Of a stretch of DNA of 64,000 nt, positions 43,151-52,760 are shown piece after piece. The stretch is from Taklimakanibacter sp050246735 (GTDB taxonomy: Bacteria; Pseudomonadota; Alphaproteobacteria; Rhizobiales; Aestuariivirgaceae), in contig JBFWVM010000001.1 of the NCBI GenBank assembly GCA_050246735.1, positions 248,001-312,000 of the forward strand. The letters run 5' to 3'. The stretch's first letter is position 1. The number at the start of each line of letters is the position of its first letter. The notes beneath the pieces are model-generated. The model worked only from the letters and a program-made list of their open reading frames with translations, ran no database searches and was not told the origin of the DNA. The position numbers and the translations under genes were made by a program.

Positions 43151-43423
43151 CTATTCGGCAGGATTCCGGTGATCGAGAATCTTGATCGCCAGGACGGCCA
43201 GGAAAACAACGATGACGGTGGCGACCAGGAAAGTATCGCCGGTCGGCGCCATGGTAACGAGGTTCCTGGCCTCGGCGGTGAGGAAACCCGCCTGCGAGGG
43301 AACGGCGCTGACGATCATCAGCGCGATGATCGCCAGAATGAGCCCCAGGGCGAAAGCGCCCATCACCAGATGCGTGCGCGCGGCAAAATCGCGATAGCGG
43401 CCTATGATCCGTCTTGCCCGCAT
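43151..43423 (-). CDS. Small two-helix membrane protein, unknown function
   Basis: A 90-residue protein beginning MRARRIIGRYRDFAARTH with two predicted transmembrane helices (VMGAFALGLILAIIALMIVSAV and FLVATVIVVFLAVLAIKIL). The frame is open from GTG 43486; ATG 43423 is preferred since the basic stretch then abuts the first helix, but neither has a strong ribosome-binding site. A terminator follows the stop by 3 bases, which favours a real gene. No family known to me. Confidence 0.6.
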   Translation of the reverse strand: MRARRIIGRYRDFAARTHLVMGAFALGLILAIIALMIVSAVPSQAGFLTAEARNLVTMAPTGDTFLVATVIVVFLAVLAIKILDHRNPAE

Positions 43424-43516
43424 GCTCGTCGTCCGATCCGGCTCCAGGATGATGCAATGACGATTATATGAAAAAGCTTTGTGCACGCTTAACGCCGAGC
43501 CTGTGGCGAAATGATG

Positions 43517-44701
43517 TTATTCCGTTAACGGATGATTAAGCGGGTCGAAGCCGTAGATCCAGGCCATGCGGCCCAGAAACCGGTCGGTATCGGTCAGCCG
43601 CAAGGCCGCGTTGCGGGCGAGACGAAAGAAGCCGCTTGCATGATAGATGCGGCCCAGGCGCAGCGATGCCTCGGCAATGCGCCGGGTGCGCGGCCTGCGC
43701 AGCCCTTCGAAGGCGGCGAAGGCCCGGGCGATCGTATCGCCCGCCTCGGCGCAGCGCCCGAGCATGACGGCGTCCTCGAGCGCCATGGCAGCGCCCTGCG
43801 CCAGATAGGGGAGAGCCGCATGAGCGGCATCGCCGAGGAGGGTCACCCGGTTGCGCGACCAGTTGCGGACCGGTGCCAGGTCGGCCGCAGCCCATTTGTG
43901 CCAGGGCGAGGCGATCGCCAGAACCTGAAGCAGGTCCGCATGGGCCTTGCCGAAATGCGCCATGATCTCGTCGTGGGCGGCAGGCTCCGACCAGGCCTCG
44001 CTCTCCCAGCGCCCATCGACGGCGGCGACGACATTGAGCGCCCGGCCGCCTTTCACCGGATAGTGGACGACATGGCCCAGCCGGCAGAGCCAGAGAGTGA
44101 CGGAAGCGAGATGCTCAGGCATCGGCCGGTCGAAGGGCGTCAGGGCCCGGAACAGGATATGGCCGCGCTTGCGCAGGACGCCGTCGGCGCCGAGCGTCCG
44201 GCGGATGCGCGACCTTATGCCGTCGGCCCCGATCAGCGCCTCGCCGCGCTGCCGGCCGGCGGTGGTCGTGACGTCGACATGGCCGTCCTGGTCGGCGAAG
44301 TCGCGCACTTCGGCATCGGTCACCAGCTCGATCCGCTTGTCCTCGCCGGCGCGGCCCGCCAGGGCGGCCAGGAGGTCGGCCCGGTGAACGACCCGGTAGG
44401 GCTCGCCGAAGCGCTGCTCGAAGCGGGCGCCGAGCGCGATCTCCTGCAGGATCGCGCCGTCATGGCCGTCGCGAATGACGATTCCGGGCGGGGCGAAGGT
44501 CGCGGGCGCCAGCCTGTCCCAGACATCGAGACTGCGGAGCGCCCTGACCGCATTGGGGCCGATCTGGAGCCCGGCGCCGACGGTTTCGAAAGCGCGGGCT
44601 TTCTCGAGCACGCGGACCTGGCGGCCGCCGCGGGCGAGAGCGAGCGCACCGGCAAGCCCTGCGATGCCGCCGCCGGCGATGAGAGTCGGATGGATGGCCA
44701 T
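43517..44701 (-). CDS. FAD-dependent monooxygenase (salicylate/3-hydroxybenzoate hydroxylase type)
   Basis: A 394-residue class A flavoprotein monooxygenase. The Rossmann motif is IAGGGIAGLAGALAL near the start, the DG-type motif is ALIGADGIRSRIRR about residue 150, and GD motif LLGDAAHAALPYLAQGAAMALEDA about 270. These define hydroxylases of aromatic acids or ubiquinone-type precursors using NAD(P)H and O2. Substrate not determined. ATG 44701 follows AAGGGA; the 44827 in-frame start is rejected. It diverges from the OsmC gene over 85 bases. Confidence 0.9.
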   Translation of the reverse strand: MAIHPTLIAGGGIAGLAGALALARGGRQVRVLEKARAFETVGAGLQIGPNAVRALRSLDVWDRLAPATFAPPGIVIRDGHDGAILQEIALGARFEQRFGEPYRVVHRADLLAALAGRAGEDKRIELVTDAEVRDFADQDGHVDVTTTAGRQRGEALIGADGIRSRIRRTLGADGVLRKRGHILFRALTPFDRPMPEHLASVTLWLCRLGHVVHYPVKGGRALNVVAAVDGRWESEAWSEPAAHDEIMAHFGKAHADLLQVLAIASPWHKWAAADLAPVRNWSRNRVTLLGDAAHAALPYLAQGAAMALEDAVMLGRCAEAGDTIARAFAAFEGLRRPRTRRIAEASLRLGRIYHASGFFRLARNAALRLTDTDRFLGRMAWIYGFDPLNHPLTE

Positions 44702-44786
44702 CAGGTCCCTTATCGCCGATCGCCCGTGGCTATCCAACGCCGATCTCGTAAAATGGGAGCGGCCATCGGAAAGGACAGGTGAAATC

Positions 44787-45293
44787 ATGCAGGCAACGGA
44801 ACTCAAGGCTCTCCAGGCTCCCCTCAAGGAGCTCTACCGGCAGGACGGCAAGGCGGCGCTGGTGACGCTCGCGGCCGAGGGAAAGATCGGCGAAGGCGTC
44901 ACATGCTCGGTCGCGACGGCCAAGGCGCTGGTCGAGGCGGGACTTCATCCCGCAACCGGCGGCTCGGGCGTCCATGCCTGTTCCGGGGACATGCTCCTCC
45001 AGGCGCTCGTCGCCTGCGCCGGCGTCACGCTCAATGCGGTCGCCACGGCGCTTGGTCTTAAGATCGACGATGCCGGCATCAGGGCCGAGGGGGACCTCGA
45101 TTTCCGCGGGACCCTGGGCGTCGCCAAGGAGGCGCCGGTCGGCTTTCGCGACATCCGCCTCACCTTCGATATCAAGGGCAAGCTCGACGACGAGCAGAAA
45201 GCGAGCCTGATCAAGCTCACCGAGCGCTATTGCGTGGTCTACCAGACGCTGCGCCAACCGCCGCCCGTGACCGCGAACGCGCTCTGGCGGTAA
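44787..45293 (+). CDS. OsmC-family protein
   Basis: A 168-residue OsmC/Ohr-fold protein, a family of thiol peroxidases that reduce organic hydroperoxides, and relatives of unknown role. The typical pattern GGSGVHACSGDMLLQALVACAGVTLNAVA and the later ERYCVVYQTL supply the two cysteines expected at the active site. An extra Cys (HAC) is present. ATG 44787 is chosen over frame extensions upstream because it follows AAAGGACAGG. Next to the FAD monooxygenase, a role in detoxifying peroxides or thiol-reactive products is possible. Confidence 0.88.
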   Translation: MQATELKALQAPLKELYRQDGKAALVTLAAEGKIGEGVTCSVATAKALVEAGLHPATGGSGVHACSGDMLLQALVACAGVTLNAVATALGLKIDDAGIRAEGDLDFRGTLGVAKEAPVGFRDIRLTFDIKGKLDDEQKASLIKLTERYCVVYQTLRQPPPVTANALWR

Positions 45294-45426
45294 GCCAGAA
45301 TGTCCCGGTGACAATGGAAGCTCTTGCGGGCCACCGGCCGGGCGGCTACCAGAGGCGCCGTCAGATCAAATTTGGCGCGTGAGCGGCATCGCCTTTCCGA
45401 ATCGCGCGCCGGCAGGGACCTTGCCC

Positions 45427-46629
45427 ATGGGCTTCATCTCCGACTCGCTCAACCGCATCCAGCCGTCGGCCACCATCTCCATCTCGAGCAAGGCCATGGC
45501 GCTCAAGGCCGAGGGCCGCGACATCATCGGGCTGTCGGCGGGCGAGCCCGACTTCGACACCCCCGACAACATCAAGGAAGCGGCGATCGCGGCGATCCGC
45601 AAGGGGCACACGAAATACACCAATGTCGACGGCATCCCCGAGCTCAAGAAGGCCATCGCGGCCAAGTTCAAGCGCGAGAACGGGCTCGACTACAAGGTCT
45701 CGCAGGTCTCGGTCGGGACCGGCGGAAAGCAGATTCTTTTCAACGCCTTGCTGGCGACGGTGAATCCGGGAGATGAAGTCGTCATCCCGGCTCCCTACTG
45801 GGTGAGCTATCCCGATATCGTCATGCTGGCCGGCGGCAAGCCGGTCTTCGTCGAGACCACGATCGAGCATGGCTTCAAGCTGCAGCCCGACGCGCTCGAG
45901 AAGGCCATCACGTCCAGGACGAAGTGGTTCGTCTTCAACTCGCCCTCCAATCCGAGCGGAGCGGCCTATTCGCGCGACGAGCTCAGGAAGGTCACCGACG
46001 TGCTGGCGCGGCATCCGCATGTCTGGGTGCTGACCGACGACATGTATGAGCATCTCGTCTATGACGACTTCGTCTTCACCACGCCGGCCCAGGTCGAGCC
46101 CGGCCTCTATGAGCGCACCTTGACCATGAACGGCGTGTCGAAAGCCTACTGCATGACCGGCTGGCGCATCGGCTACGGCGCCGGCCCCGAAGTCCTGATC
46201 AAGGCCATGGCGAAGCTCCAGTCGCAGTCGACCTCCAATCCTTCCTCGGTCGCGCAATGGGCGGCGGTCGAGGCGCTCGACGGGCCGCAGGATTTCATCC
46301 CCGCCAACAACAAGGTCTTCAAGGAGCGCCGCGACCTCGTGGTGTCGATGCTCAACCAGGCGAAAGGCCTGTCCTGTCCGACCCCGGAAGGGGCGTTCTA
46401 TGTCTATCCGTCCTGCGCGGGGGTGATGGGCAAGACGGCGCCCTCGGGCAATGTCATCAGGACGGACGAGGATTTCGTGACCGAGCTCCTGGCCGCGGAA
46501 GGCGTGGCCGCGGTCCATGGCGCGGCCTTCGGCACGTCGCCCTTCTTCCGCATCTCCTACGCGACGGCGACCGACGTGCTCGAGGATGCCTGCCGGCGCG
46601 TCCAGCGGTTCTGCGGCAATCTAAGGTGA
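45427..46629 (+). CDS. Aspartate aminotransferase (subgroup I-gamma)
   Basis: A 400-residue PLP-dependent class I aminotransferase interconverting aspartate and 2-oxoglutarate with oxaloacetate and glutamate; some relatives also use prephenate. The PLP Lys is residue 239 in GVSKAYCMTGWRIGY; NSPSNPSGA and the Arg of FFRISYATA complete the site. The N-terminal SDSLNRIQPSATISI fits the alphaproteobacterial AatA type. ATG 45427 is favoured over 45379 by the family start and an AGGGAC site. DUF1993 follows after a few bases. Confidence 0.95.
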   Translation: MGFISDSLNRIQPSATISISSKAMALKAEGRDIIGLSAGEPDFDTPDNIKEAAIAAIRKGHTKYTNVDGIPELKKAIAAKFKRENGLDYKVSQVSVGTGGKQILFNALLATVNPGDEVVIPAPYWVSYPDIVMLAGGKPVFVETTIEHGFKLQPDALEKAITSRTKWFVFNSPSNPSGAAYSRDELRKVTDVLARHPHVWVLTDDMYEHLVYDDFVFTTPAQVEPGLYERTLTMNGVSKAYCMTGWRIGYGAGPEVLIKAMAKLQSQSTSNPSSVAQWAAVEALDGPQDFIPANNKVFKERRDLVVSMLNQAKGLSCPTPEGAFYVYPSCAGVMGKTAPSGNVIRTDEDFVTELLAAEGVAAVHGAAFGTSPFFRISYATATDVLEDACRRVQRFCGNLR

Positions 46630-46634
46630 GCGCA

Positions 46635-47138
46635 ATGATGTATGACGCCTCTGTACCGGTCTTCATCCACTTCCTGAACGGCCTCGCGGCCCTCCTGCGC
46701 AAGGCCGAGGCGCATGTGCAGGCGAAGAAGCTCGACCCCGATGCCTTCCTCCTCGCCCGACTGTTTCCGGACATGTTCACCTTCACCAAACAGGTCCAGC
46801 TCGCCTGTGATTTCGCCAAGGGCACGAGTGCCAGGCTCGCCGGCACGGCGGCGCCCAGCCATGCGGACGACGAGAAGACCTTCGACGAATTGCAGGAGCG
46901 CATCCGCAAGACGGTCGATTTCCTGCGCAGCCTGAACAAGGACCAGTTCGCCGAGGCCGCCGGACGGGCGGTCACCTTCAAGGCGCAGGGCAAGGAGGTG
47001 ACCGTCAAGGGCGCCCAATATCTCGCCAGTGTCGGTCTGCCGAATTTCTATTTCCATGTGACGACGGCCTATGGGCTGTTGCGCCACAATGGCGTCGAGA
47101 TCGGCAAGGCGGACTTCCTCGCGCGCGGACCCGCCTGA
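46635..47138 (+). CDS. DUF1993 family protein
   Basis: A 167-residue DUF1993 protein, related in fold to the DinB-like four-helix bundles that bind metal. Features are MYDASVPVFIHFLNGLAALLRKA, LFPDMFTFTKQVQLACDFAK and NFYFHVTTAYGLLRHNGVEIGK near the end. The start is ATG 46635 (or 46638), 5 bases after the AAGGTGAG that also contains the aminotransferase stop, so the two genes are coupled. Biochemical role unknown. Confidence 0.88.
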   Translation: MMYDASVPVFIHFLNGLAALLRKAEAHVQAKKLDPDAFLLARLFPDMFTFTKQVQLACDFAKGTSARLAGTAAPSHADDEKTFDELQERIRKTVDFLRSLNKDQFAEAAGRAVTFKAQGKEVTVKGAQYLASVGLPNFYFHVTTAYGLLRHNGVEIGKADFLARGPA

Positions 47139-47163
47139 AGCCGTCGCGAAGCGACCCGCCCGT

Positions 47164-48669
47164 CTATCCGGCCGCCTTCTGCAGCAGGCGCGCCGCCCGC
47201 CGGCGATAGAAGACGGGCCCCAGAAAGACGAGGGCGGCGACGATGAGAAGCGCCAGCGACAGGGGATGGGTGAAGAAGACCGAAGGGTCGCCCTGGCTGA
47301 TGGTCAGGGCGCGGCGGAACTGCGCTTCGGCGAGGCGGCCGAGGATCAGGCCGATGATGCAGGGCGCCACCGGAAAATCGTAGCGGCGCATCAGGAAGCC
47401 CATGAGGCCGACCAGGAAGAGCAGCACCAGATCGAAGGTCGAATTGTTGAGGCTGTAGACGCCCAGCGTCGAGAACAGGAGGATCCCGCCATAGAGAAGG
47501 GGCTGGGGAATGGCCAGCAGCCGGACCCAGATGCCGGCGAGCGGCAGGTTGAGCACCAGCAGCATCACATTGCCGATATAGAGGCTGGCGATGAGCCCCC
47601 AGACCAGGGTCGAGGACGAGGAGAACAGCAAAGGTCCGGGCTTCAGATTATACTGCTCGAAGGCGGCCAGAAGGATGGCGGCGGTCGCCGAGGTGGGCAG
47701 CCCCAGGGTGAGCAGCGGCACCAGCACGCCGGCGACGGCGGCATTGTTGGCGGCCTCGGGCCCGGCAACGCCCTCGATGGCGCCCTTGCCGAATTCCTCG
47801 GGCCGTTTGGACATCCGCTTTTCGAGGAAATAGGACAGGAAGGTCGGAATCTCGGTGCCGCCGGCCGGCAGGGCCCCGAAGGGAAAGCCCAAGGCGGTGC
47901 CGCGCAGCCACGGCTTCCATGACCGCCGCCACTCCTCGGCCGTCATGAAGACGGAGCCGCGGATCGGGATGAGCTCGGCGGCCCGCATGTCGGGACGCGA
48001 TGCCATGTAGAGCGCCTCGCCCACCGCGAAGAGGCCGACCGCCACCACGACGACGTCGATGCCGCGCAGCATCTCCAACATCCCGAAGGTGAGGCGCGGC
48101 TGGCCGGTCAGGACATCGGTTCCGACCAGCCCGATGGCAAGTCCGAGCAGGAGGCTGGTGATGCCGCGCGACAGGGAGAGGCCGAGCAGGGCCGACACCG
48201 TGGTGAAGGCCAGCACCATGAGGGCAAAATACTCGGCCGGTCCAAAAAGCAAGGCGAGCTTGACGAAGAGCGGCGCCAGGAAGGTGATGGCGATGGTGCC
48301 GATGGTGCCGGCGACGAAGGATCCGATCGCCGCGGTGGCGAGCGCCGCCGCCCCCCGCCCGTTCTTGGCCATCACATTGCCCTCGACCGCGGTCATGATC
48401 GAGCCCGACTCGCCCGGCGTGTTGAGCAGGATCGAGGTCGTCGAGCCGCCATACATCGCGCCATAATAGAGGCCGGCGAACATGATGAAGGCGCCGGTCG
48501 GATCGAGCTTCGCGGTGATCGGCAGCAGGAGCGCTATGGTGAGGGCGGGGCCGATGCCGGGCAGTATCCCGATGGCCGTGCCGAGCGTCACCCCGAGCAG
48601 GCACCAGAGCAGGTTCATCGGCGTGATCGCCGTCTCGAAACCTTGCAGGAGGGAGGCGAGGACGTCCAT
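47164..48669 (-). CDS. tctA: Tripartite tricarboxylate transporter permease, large subunit
   Basis: A 501-residue membrane protein with about 12 helices, the large permease subunit of a TTT-family importer. The conserved loops are GILPGIGPALTIALLLPIT and GLYYGAMYGGSTTSILLNTPGE. With TctB and the periplasmic TctC it imports citrate-like acids or, in many Rhizobiales, other carboxylates. Order on this strand is tctC, tctB, tctA with gaps of 7 and 2 bases. A weak GTCGC-GAA-GCGAC hairpin sits between its stop and DUF1993. Confidence 0.95.
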   Translation of the reverse strand: MDVLASLLQGFETAITPMNLLWCLLGVTLGTAIGILPGIGPALTIALLLPITAKLDPTGAFIMFAGLYYGAMYGGSTTSILLNTPGESGSIMTAVEGNVMAKNGRGAAALATAAIGSFVAGTIGTIAITFLAPLFVKLALLFGPAEYFALMVLAFTTVSALLGLSLSRGITSLLLGLAIGLVGTDVLTGQPRLTFGMLEMLRGIDVVVVAVGLFAVGEALYMASRPDMRAAELIPIRGSVFMTAEEWRRSWKPWLRGTALGFPFGALPAGGTEIPTFLSYFLEKRMSKRPEEFGKGAIEGVAGPEAANNAAVAGVLVPLLTLGLPTSATAAILLAAFEQYNLKPGPLLFSSSSTLVWGLIASLYIGNVMLLVLNLPLAGIWVRLLAIPQPLLYGGILLFSTLGVYSLNNSTFDLVLLFLVGLMGFLMRRYDFPVAPCIIGLILGRLAEAQFRRALTISQGDPSVFFTHPLSLALLIVAALVFLGPVFYRRRAARLLQKAAG

Positions 48670-48671
48670 GC

Positions 48672-49154
48672 CTACAGCAGCCCCGCCAGGATGCCGGGCG
48701 GCAGCTGCAGGCCGAGCCCGTGGGTGAAGCCGAGATAGCTCGCCAGCACCAATATGACCGCGACGAGCCCGTCACGCAGGAACTTCCGGCTGCCGAAGGC
48801 GAAGGTCACGCACAGGAAGAGGAAGACGCCCGCGATCACGAAGCCCAGAAGCTTCAGTATGTTGAGATGGACGAGGAGGCCCGCGGCGATGACGAGGAGG
48901 GCGCGCCAATCGGTGGCGAAGCCTTCGGCGACGACCTCGCGCCTGCCGCCGGGCTTCGCGGAATTCCAGACGAAATAGACGCCGACCGCGGCGAGCGCGA
49001 ACGCGATGGCATAGGGAAAGGCCTGCGGTCCGACGCGGGCATAGGTCGGCGGGACCTGCATCAGCATCGAGTCGACGAAGACGACGAGGCCCAGCACGAT
49101 GAGGCCGAAGCCGATCGCAAGACCGGCTCCGGATCTGGGCGAGCCCCGTTCCAC
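48672..49154 (-). CDS. tctB: Tripartite tricarboxylate transporter, small membrane subunit
   Basis: A 160-residue membrane protein with about four helices, starting at GTG 49154. The pattern GLAIGFGLIVLGLVVFVDS, then VGPQAFPYAIA, is typical of TctB. It pairs with TctA to form the translocator. The gene starts 7 bases after tctC and ends 2 bases before tctA. Confidence 0.93.
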   Translation of the reverse strand: MERGSPRSGAGLAIGFGLIVLGLVVFVDSMLMQVPPTYARVGPQAFPYAIAFALAAVGVYFVWNSAKPGGRREVVAEGFATDWRALLVIAAGLLVHLNILKLLGFVIAGVFLFLCVTFAFGSRKFLRDGLVAVILVLASYLGFTHGLGLQLPPGILAGLL

Positions 49155-49161
49155 GTCCGCC

Positions 49162-50139
49162 CTACTGCACGAGGCCGATGCCTTTCAGGATCTCGGTGAC
49201 GCGGACATCCTCGTCGGCGAGGAGCTTGGCGAACTGATCGCCCGACATATAAAGGTCGGTCCAGTTCTTGGCGACAAGGGTCTTCTTCCAGCTTTCGCTC
49301 TTGACGGCGGCATCGACCGTGTCGAGCAGAACCTTCTTCTGCTCGTCGCTGATGCCGGGAGCGGCTACGATGGCGCGCCAGTTGGCGAGCTCCACATCGA
49401 CGTCCTGTTCCTTGAGGGTGGGCACGTCGATGCCGCCGACGCGCTGCGGCGAGGAGATGGCGAGCGCGCGCAGCTCGCCCGACTTGATCTGGCCTTCCCA
49501 TTCGCTGTAGCCCGAGATGCCGGCCACCACATGGCCGCCCATGACCGCCGCCAGCGCTTCTCCGCCTCCGGAGAAGGGCACATAGTTGAGCTTCGACACA
49601 TCGCCGCCCGCCGCCTTGGCGATGAGACCGGCCAGGATGTGATCGGTGCCGCCGGCCGAGCCGCCGCCCCAGGCGACGGCGCCCGGATCGGCCTTGAGCC
49701 TGGCCAGGAGATCGGCGAGCGACTTGATCTCGGAGGCGGCCGGGACGACGATGACCTCGTATTCGCCGGTGAGGAGCGCGATCGGCGTGGTGTTCTTGAG
49801 AGTGACCGCGGATTTGTTGGTGAGGATGGCGCCGACCATCACCAGGCCGTTGACCATCAGCACATTGTCCTTGCCGGCTTCCTGGCCGGCGAGCTGGGCC
49901 AGGCCCACGGTGCCGCCGGCGCCCGGCACGTTCTCGACGGTGACCGTCTTGATGGCGCCGACCGACTGCACCGCTTCCTGCATGGCGCGCGCCGTCTGAT
50001 CCCAGCCGCCGCCGGGCGCGGCCGGCGCTATGATGCGCAGCTCGTCGAGCGCAAAAGCCGGGGCGGATGAGAGACATGGACCGACTCCCAAGGCGAGCAA
50101 GAGAGCGGCGGCGCCGGCGAGAAGGGGTCTGCGTTTCAT
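49162..50139 (-). CDS. tctC: Tripartite tricarboxylate transporter substrate-binding protein
   Basis: A 325-residue periplasmic binding protein (Bug/TctC family). The signal peptide is RRPLLAGAAALLLALGVGPCLSSAPAFA. The N-terminal ELRIIAPAAPGGGWDQTARAM is the diagnostic ligand loop. Ligand is a carboxylate, unspecified. ATG 50139 after GTGGAGGAAAC is chosen over 50235. It is the first gene of the tctCBA operon. Confidence 0.95.
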   Translation of the reverse strand: MKRRPLLAGAAALLLALGVGPCLSSAPAFALDELRIIAPAAPGGGWDQTARAMQEAVQSVGAIKTVTVENVPGAGGTVGLAQLAGQEAGKDNVLMVNGLVMVGAILTNKSAVTLKNTTPIALLTGEYEVIVVPAASEIKSLADLLARLKADPGAVAWGGGSAGGTDHILAGLIAKAAGGDVSKLNYVPFSGGGEALAAVMGGHVVAGISGYSEWEGQIKSGELRALAISSPQRVGGIDVPTLKEQDVDVELANWRAIVAAPGISDEQKKVLLDTVDAAVKSESWKKTLVAKNWTDLYMSGDQFAKLLADEDVRVTEILKGIGLVQ

Positions 50140-50283
50140 CGGTTTCCTCCACTTGTGTCGGTGTCGACATGCGGCCGTCCCATCGCCGCATGATGTCCCA
50201 TGACGGAAGCGCGTTTGAACTCGAAATCCTGTCATGAAGCCGTCATTGCCACAAGCGGTAATAATGCCCGTGGGCGGCTTCGC

Positions 50284-50985
50284 TCACATGGGTCCGCGTT
50301 CCTGCGCCTCGGCCTGCTCGGCGCGCGACTTGAGCCAGTAGCCGACGGCCACCACCAGCGCGGCGCCGACGATGGCGAAGACATAGACGGTATTGGAATG
50401 CGGCGCGATGCCGAAACGGTCGGCGACGATGTGGTCGGTGGCGATCATCTCGCCGGCGATCCAGCCGAGAAGGGCGGCGCCCGCCCAGACGATGACCGGA
50501 AATTTCTCGATCATCTTCATGATGATCTGCGAGCCGACCATGATGAGGGGGATGGACAGGGCGAGGCCGAAGCCGAACAGCCAGGGATCGCCCCTCGACA
50601 CCGCGGCGATGGCCACGACGTTGTCGAGGCTCATCACCGCATCGGCGATGGCGATGGTCCATACGGCCTTGTAGAGCTTGTCGGAGGCGGCGACGCTCTT
50701 CTCTTCCGCCTCTTCGCCCCTGGCGAGCTTCACCGCGATCCACAACAGGAGAAGGCCGCCGGCCACCTTGAGGAACGGAACGGCGAGGAGATGGGCGATG
50801 ACGGCGGCGAAGACGATACGCAGCAGGATGGCCACGCCGGCGCCCAGGACGATGCCCCATGTGCGCAGGCTGGGCGGCAGCGAGCGGCAGGCGAGCGCGA
50901 TGACGACGGCATTGTCGCCCGAGAGCAGGAGGTCGATCCAGATGATCTGAAGGATGGCGACGGAACTGGCCAGCACGTAGTCCAT
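50284..50985 (-). CDS. TerC-family integral membrane protein (YjbE-like)
   Basis: A 233-residue protein with about seven helices and the two TerC acidic motifs, LLSGDNAVVIA and VMSLDNVVAIA, thought to bind a metal ion during transport. Relatives export manganese or help load exported metalloproteins. No yybP-ykoY-type riboswitch could be placed in the 51 bases upstream. It lies between tctC and the oxidoreductase at 51037, on the same strand. Confidence 0.9.
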   Translation of the reverse strand: MDYVLASSVAILQIIWIDLLLSGDNAVVIALACRSLPPSLRTWGIVLGAGVAILLRIVFAAVIAHLLAVPFLKVAGGLLLLWIAVKLARGEEAEEKSVAASDKLYKAVWTIAIADAVMSLDNVVAIAAVSRGDPWLFGFGLALSIPLIMVGSQIIMKMIEKFPVIVWAGAALLGWIAGEMIATDHIVADRFGIAPHSNTVYVFAIVGAALVVAVGYWLKSRAEQAEAQERGPM

Positions 50986-51036
50986 GACACTGCCGATATG
51001 AGCGAGTCTTGCCCGGATTCCAAGTGCAAACGGCCG

Positions 51037-52641
51037 TCAAACCCGCTTTGTCCGAAAATCCTTGAGCACGGCCTGCGCCGCATTGTGACCGGGAGCGCCG
51101 GTGACGCCGCCGCCCGGATGGGTCCCCGAGCCGCACATATAGAGGCCCCCGAGAGGCGAGCGATAGTCGGCGTGGCCCAGCATCGGGCGGGCGGCGAAGA
51201 GCTGGTCGAGCGTCAGGGCGCCGTGGAAGATGTCGCCGCCGACGAGGCCGAAGGTGCGCTCCAGATCGAGCGGCGAGTTGATCTGGCGGGCGATCACGCT
51301 CGCGGCGAAGCCCGGCGCGTAGTCGTCCACGGTCCTGATCATCAGGTCGGCGACCTCCTCGCGGTGATCGTCCCAGGAGGCGCCGCCGGGAAGCTCCGGC
51401 GCCACATGCTGGCAGAAGAGGCTGGCGACATGGGCGCCCTTCGGCGCGAGCGAAGGATCGAGCGTCGAGGGGATCAGGACCTCGACGATCGGATGCCGGC
51501 TCCAGCCGAATTCGCGCGCGTCGTGATAGGCGCGGTCCATATAGCCGAGCGTCGGCGCGATGATGATGCCCGAGGCGTGGTGATCGCCGGTCTCGCGGCC
51601 GGGCAGGCAGGTGAAGGAGGGAAGCTCGGAAAGCGCCACATTCATGCGGAAGGTGCCGGAGCCGCATTTCCAGCGCCTGATGCGGGCGAGGAATTCGGCC
51701 GGCAGCGATGCCTCGGGAACGAGGCTGGCGAAGAGCAGCTTGGGATTGAGATTGGAGACGACAGCCCTGGCGCGCAAGGCGCGGCCGTCGGCGAGGACTA
51801 TGCCGCGGGCGCGGCCGCTTTCGACGATGATCTCGCCGACGGCGGCATCCGTCTCGATCTCCACGCCCCTGGCGCGGCAGGCATCGGCCATCGCGCGGGT
51901 GATGGCCCCCATGCCGCCCAGCGCATGGCCCCACACGCCCTTCTTGCCGTTCACCTCGCCGAAGCAGTGATGCAGCTGGACATAGGCCGTGCCGGGCGTC
52001 CATGGGCTGGCGAACGCGCCCACGATCGAATCGAAGCCGAAGACCGCCTTGACGCTGTCGTTCTCGAACCAGCCGCCGAGAAAGTCCGCCGCCGACTGGG
52101 TGAAGAGGTCGTAGAGCATGCGCTTGCGCGCGAGCGGCAGATGGCCGAGCCGGCGCGCCAGCGCGCCCGCCTTGACGAGCTCCGGCAGGCCGTGGATCAG
52201 TCCGCCCTCGACGACATTGGGCGGCGCCTTCAGGACAAGGTCGCGCAGCACGTCGGCGATGGCGTCGATCTCGTCGGAATATTTCGGATAGGCGGCGGCG
52301 TCCCCGACGGAAAACTTGGCGATCTCGGACTGCGTCCGGCCGGGCCCGGTCAGCAGATAGCGGCCGTCGGGCTGCGGCAGGAAATTCGCCGCGCGGCGCT
52401 CGACGACGGTCAGGCCATGGCCGGACAGGTCCATGTCGGCGATCACTTTCGGATTGAGCAGGCTCACCGTGTAGGCGGCAACCGAATTCCTGAAGCCCGG
52501 ATGGAATTCTTCCGTGACCGCCGCACCGCCCACCACGGGACGCTTCTCCACGATCTTGACTTTCAAGCCCCGAGCGGCGAGGTAGAACGCACAAACTAGG
52601 CCGTTATGCCCGGCGCCGACAATCAGAACATCGCTCGTCAT
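51037..52641 (-). CDS. Phytoene-desaturase-like FAD oxidoreductase (PYROXD2-like)
   Basis: A 534-residue amino-oxidase-type flavoprotein. The N-terminal dinucleotide motif is VLIVGAGHNGLVCAFYLA, followed by EKRPVVGGAAVTEEF; the C-terminal FAD site is GLYMCGSGTHPGGGVTGAPGHNAA. No carotenoid pathway gene is nearby, so it is likelier a member of the widely distributed PYROXD2/CrtI-like group of unknown substrate. A good AAGGGAGACG precedes ATG 52641. Confidence 0.88.
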   Translation of the reverse strand: MTSDVLIVGAGHNGLVCAFYLAARGLKVKIVEKRPVVGGAAVTEEFHPGFRNSVAAYTVSLLNPKVIADMDLSGHGLTVVERRAANFLPQPDGRYLLTGPGRTQSEIAKFSVGDAAAYPKYSDEIDAIADVLRDLVLKAPPNVVEGGLIHGLPELVKAGALARRLGHLPLARKRMLYDLFTQSAADFLGGWFENDSVKAVFGFDSIVGAFASPWTPGTAYVQLHHCFGEVNGKKGVWGHALGGMGAITRAMADACRARGVEIETDAAVGEIIVESGRARGIVLADGRALRARAVVSNLNPKLLFASLVPEASLPAEFLARIRRWKCGSGTFRMNVALSELPSFTCLPGRETGDHHASGIIIAPTLGYMDRAYHDAREFGWSRHPIVEVLIPSTLDPSLAPKGAHVASLFCQHVAPELPGGASWDDHREEVADLMIRTVDDYAPGFAASVIARQINSPLDLERTFGLVGGDIFHGALTLDQLFAARPMLGHADYRSPLGGLYMCGSGTHPGGGVTGAPGHNAAQAVLKDFRTKRV

Positions 52642-52760
52642 TGCATGCGTCTCCCTTGTCCGACTTGTGCCCCGCGGCTTCGCGCTGCGTCAATGGCGGG
52701 TCGCATTAGAGACACAATCGGCGCTAGGATTCGGACGGCTTTCAAGAAAAGGGAAATATA

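Noticed and set aside
50986..51036. Manganese (yybP-ykoY) riboswitch in front of the TerC-family gene
   Set aside because: Only 51 bases lie upstream and no characteristic loop sequences could be found.
50200..52599. A 799-codon plus-strand open frame opposite the TerC and phytoene-desaturase-like genes
   Set aside because: Both opposite-strand genes carry clear family motifs; this frame has only Arg/Asp/Gly/Ala-rich antisense composition.
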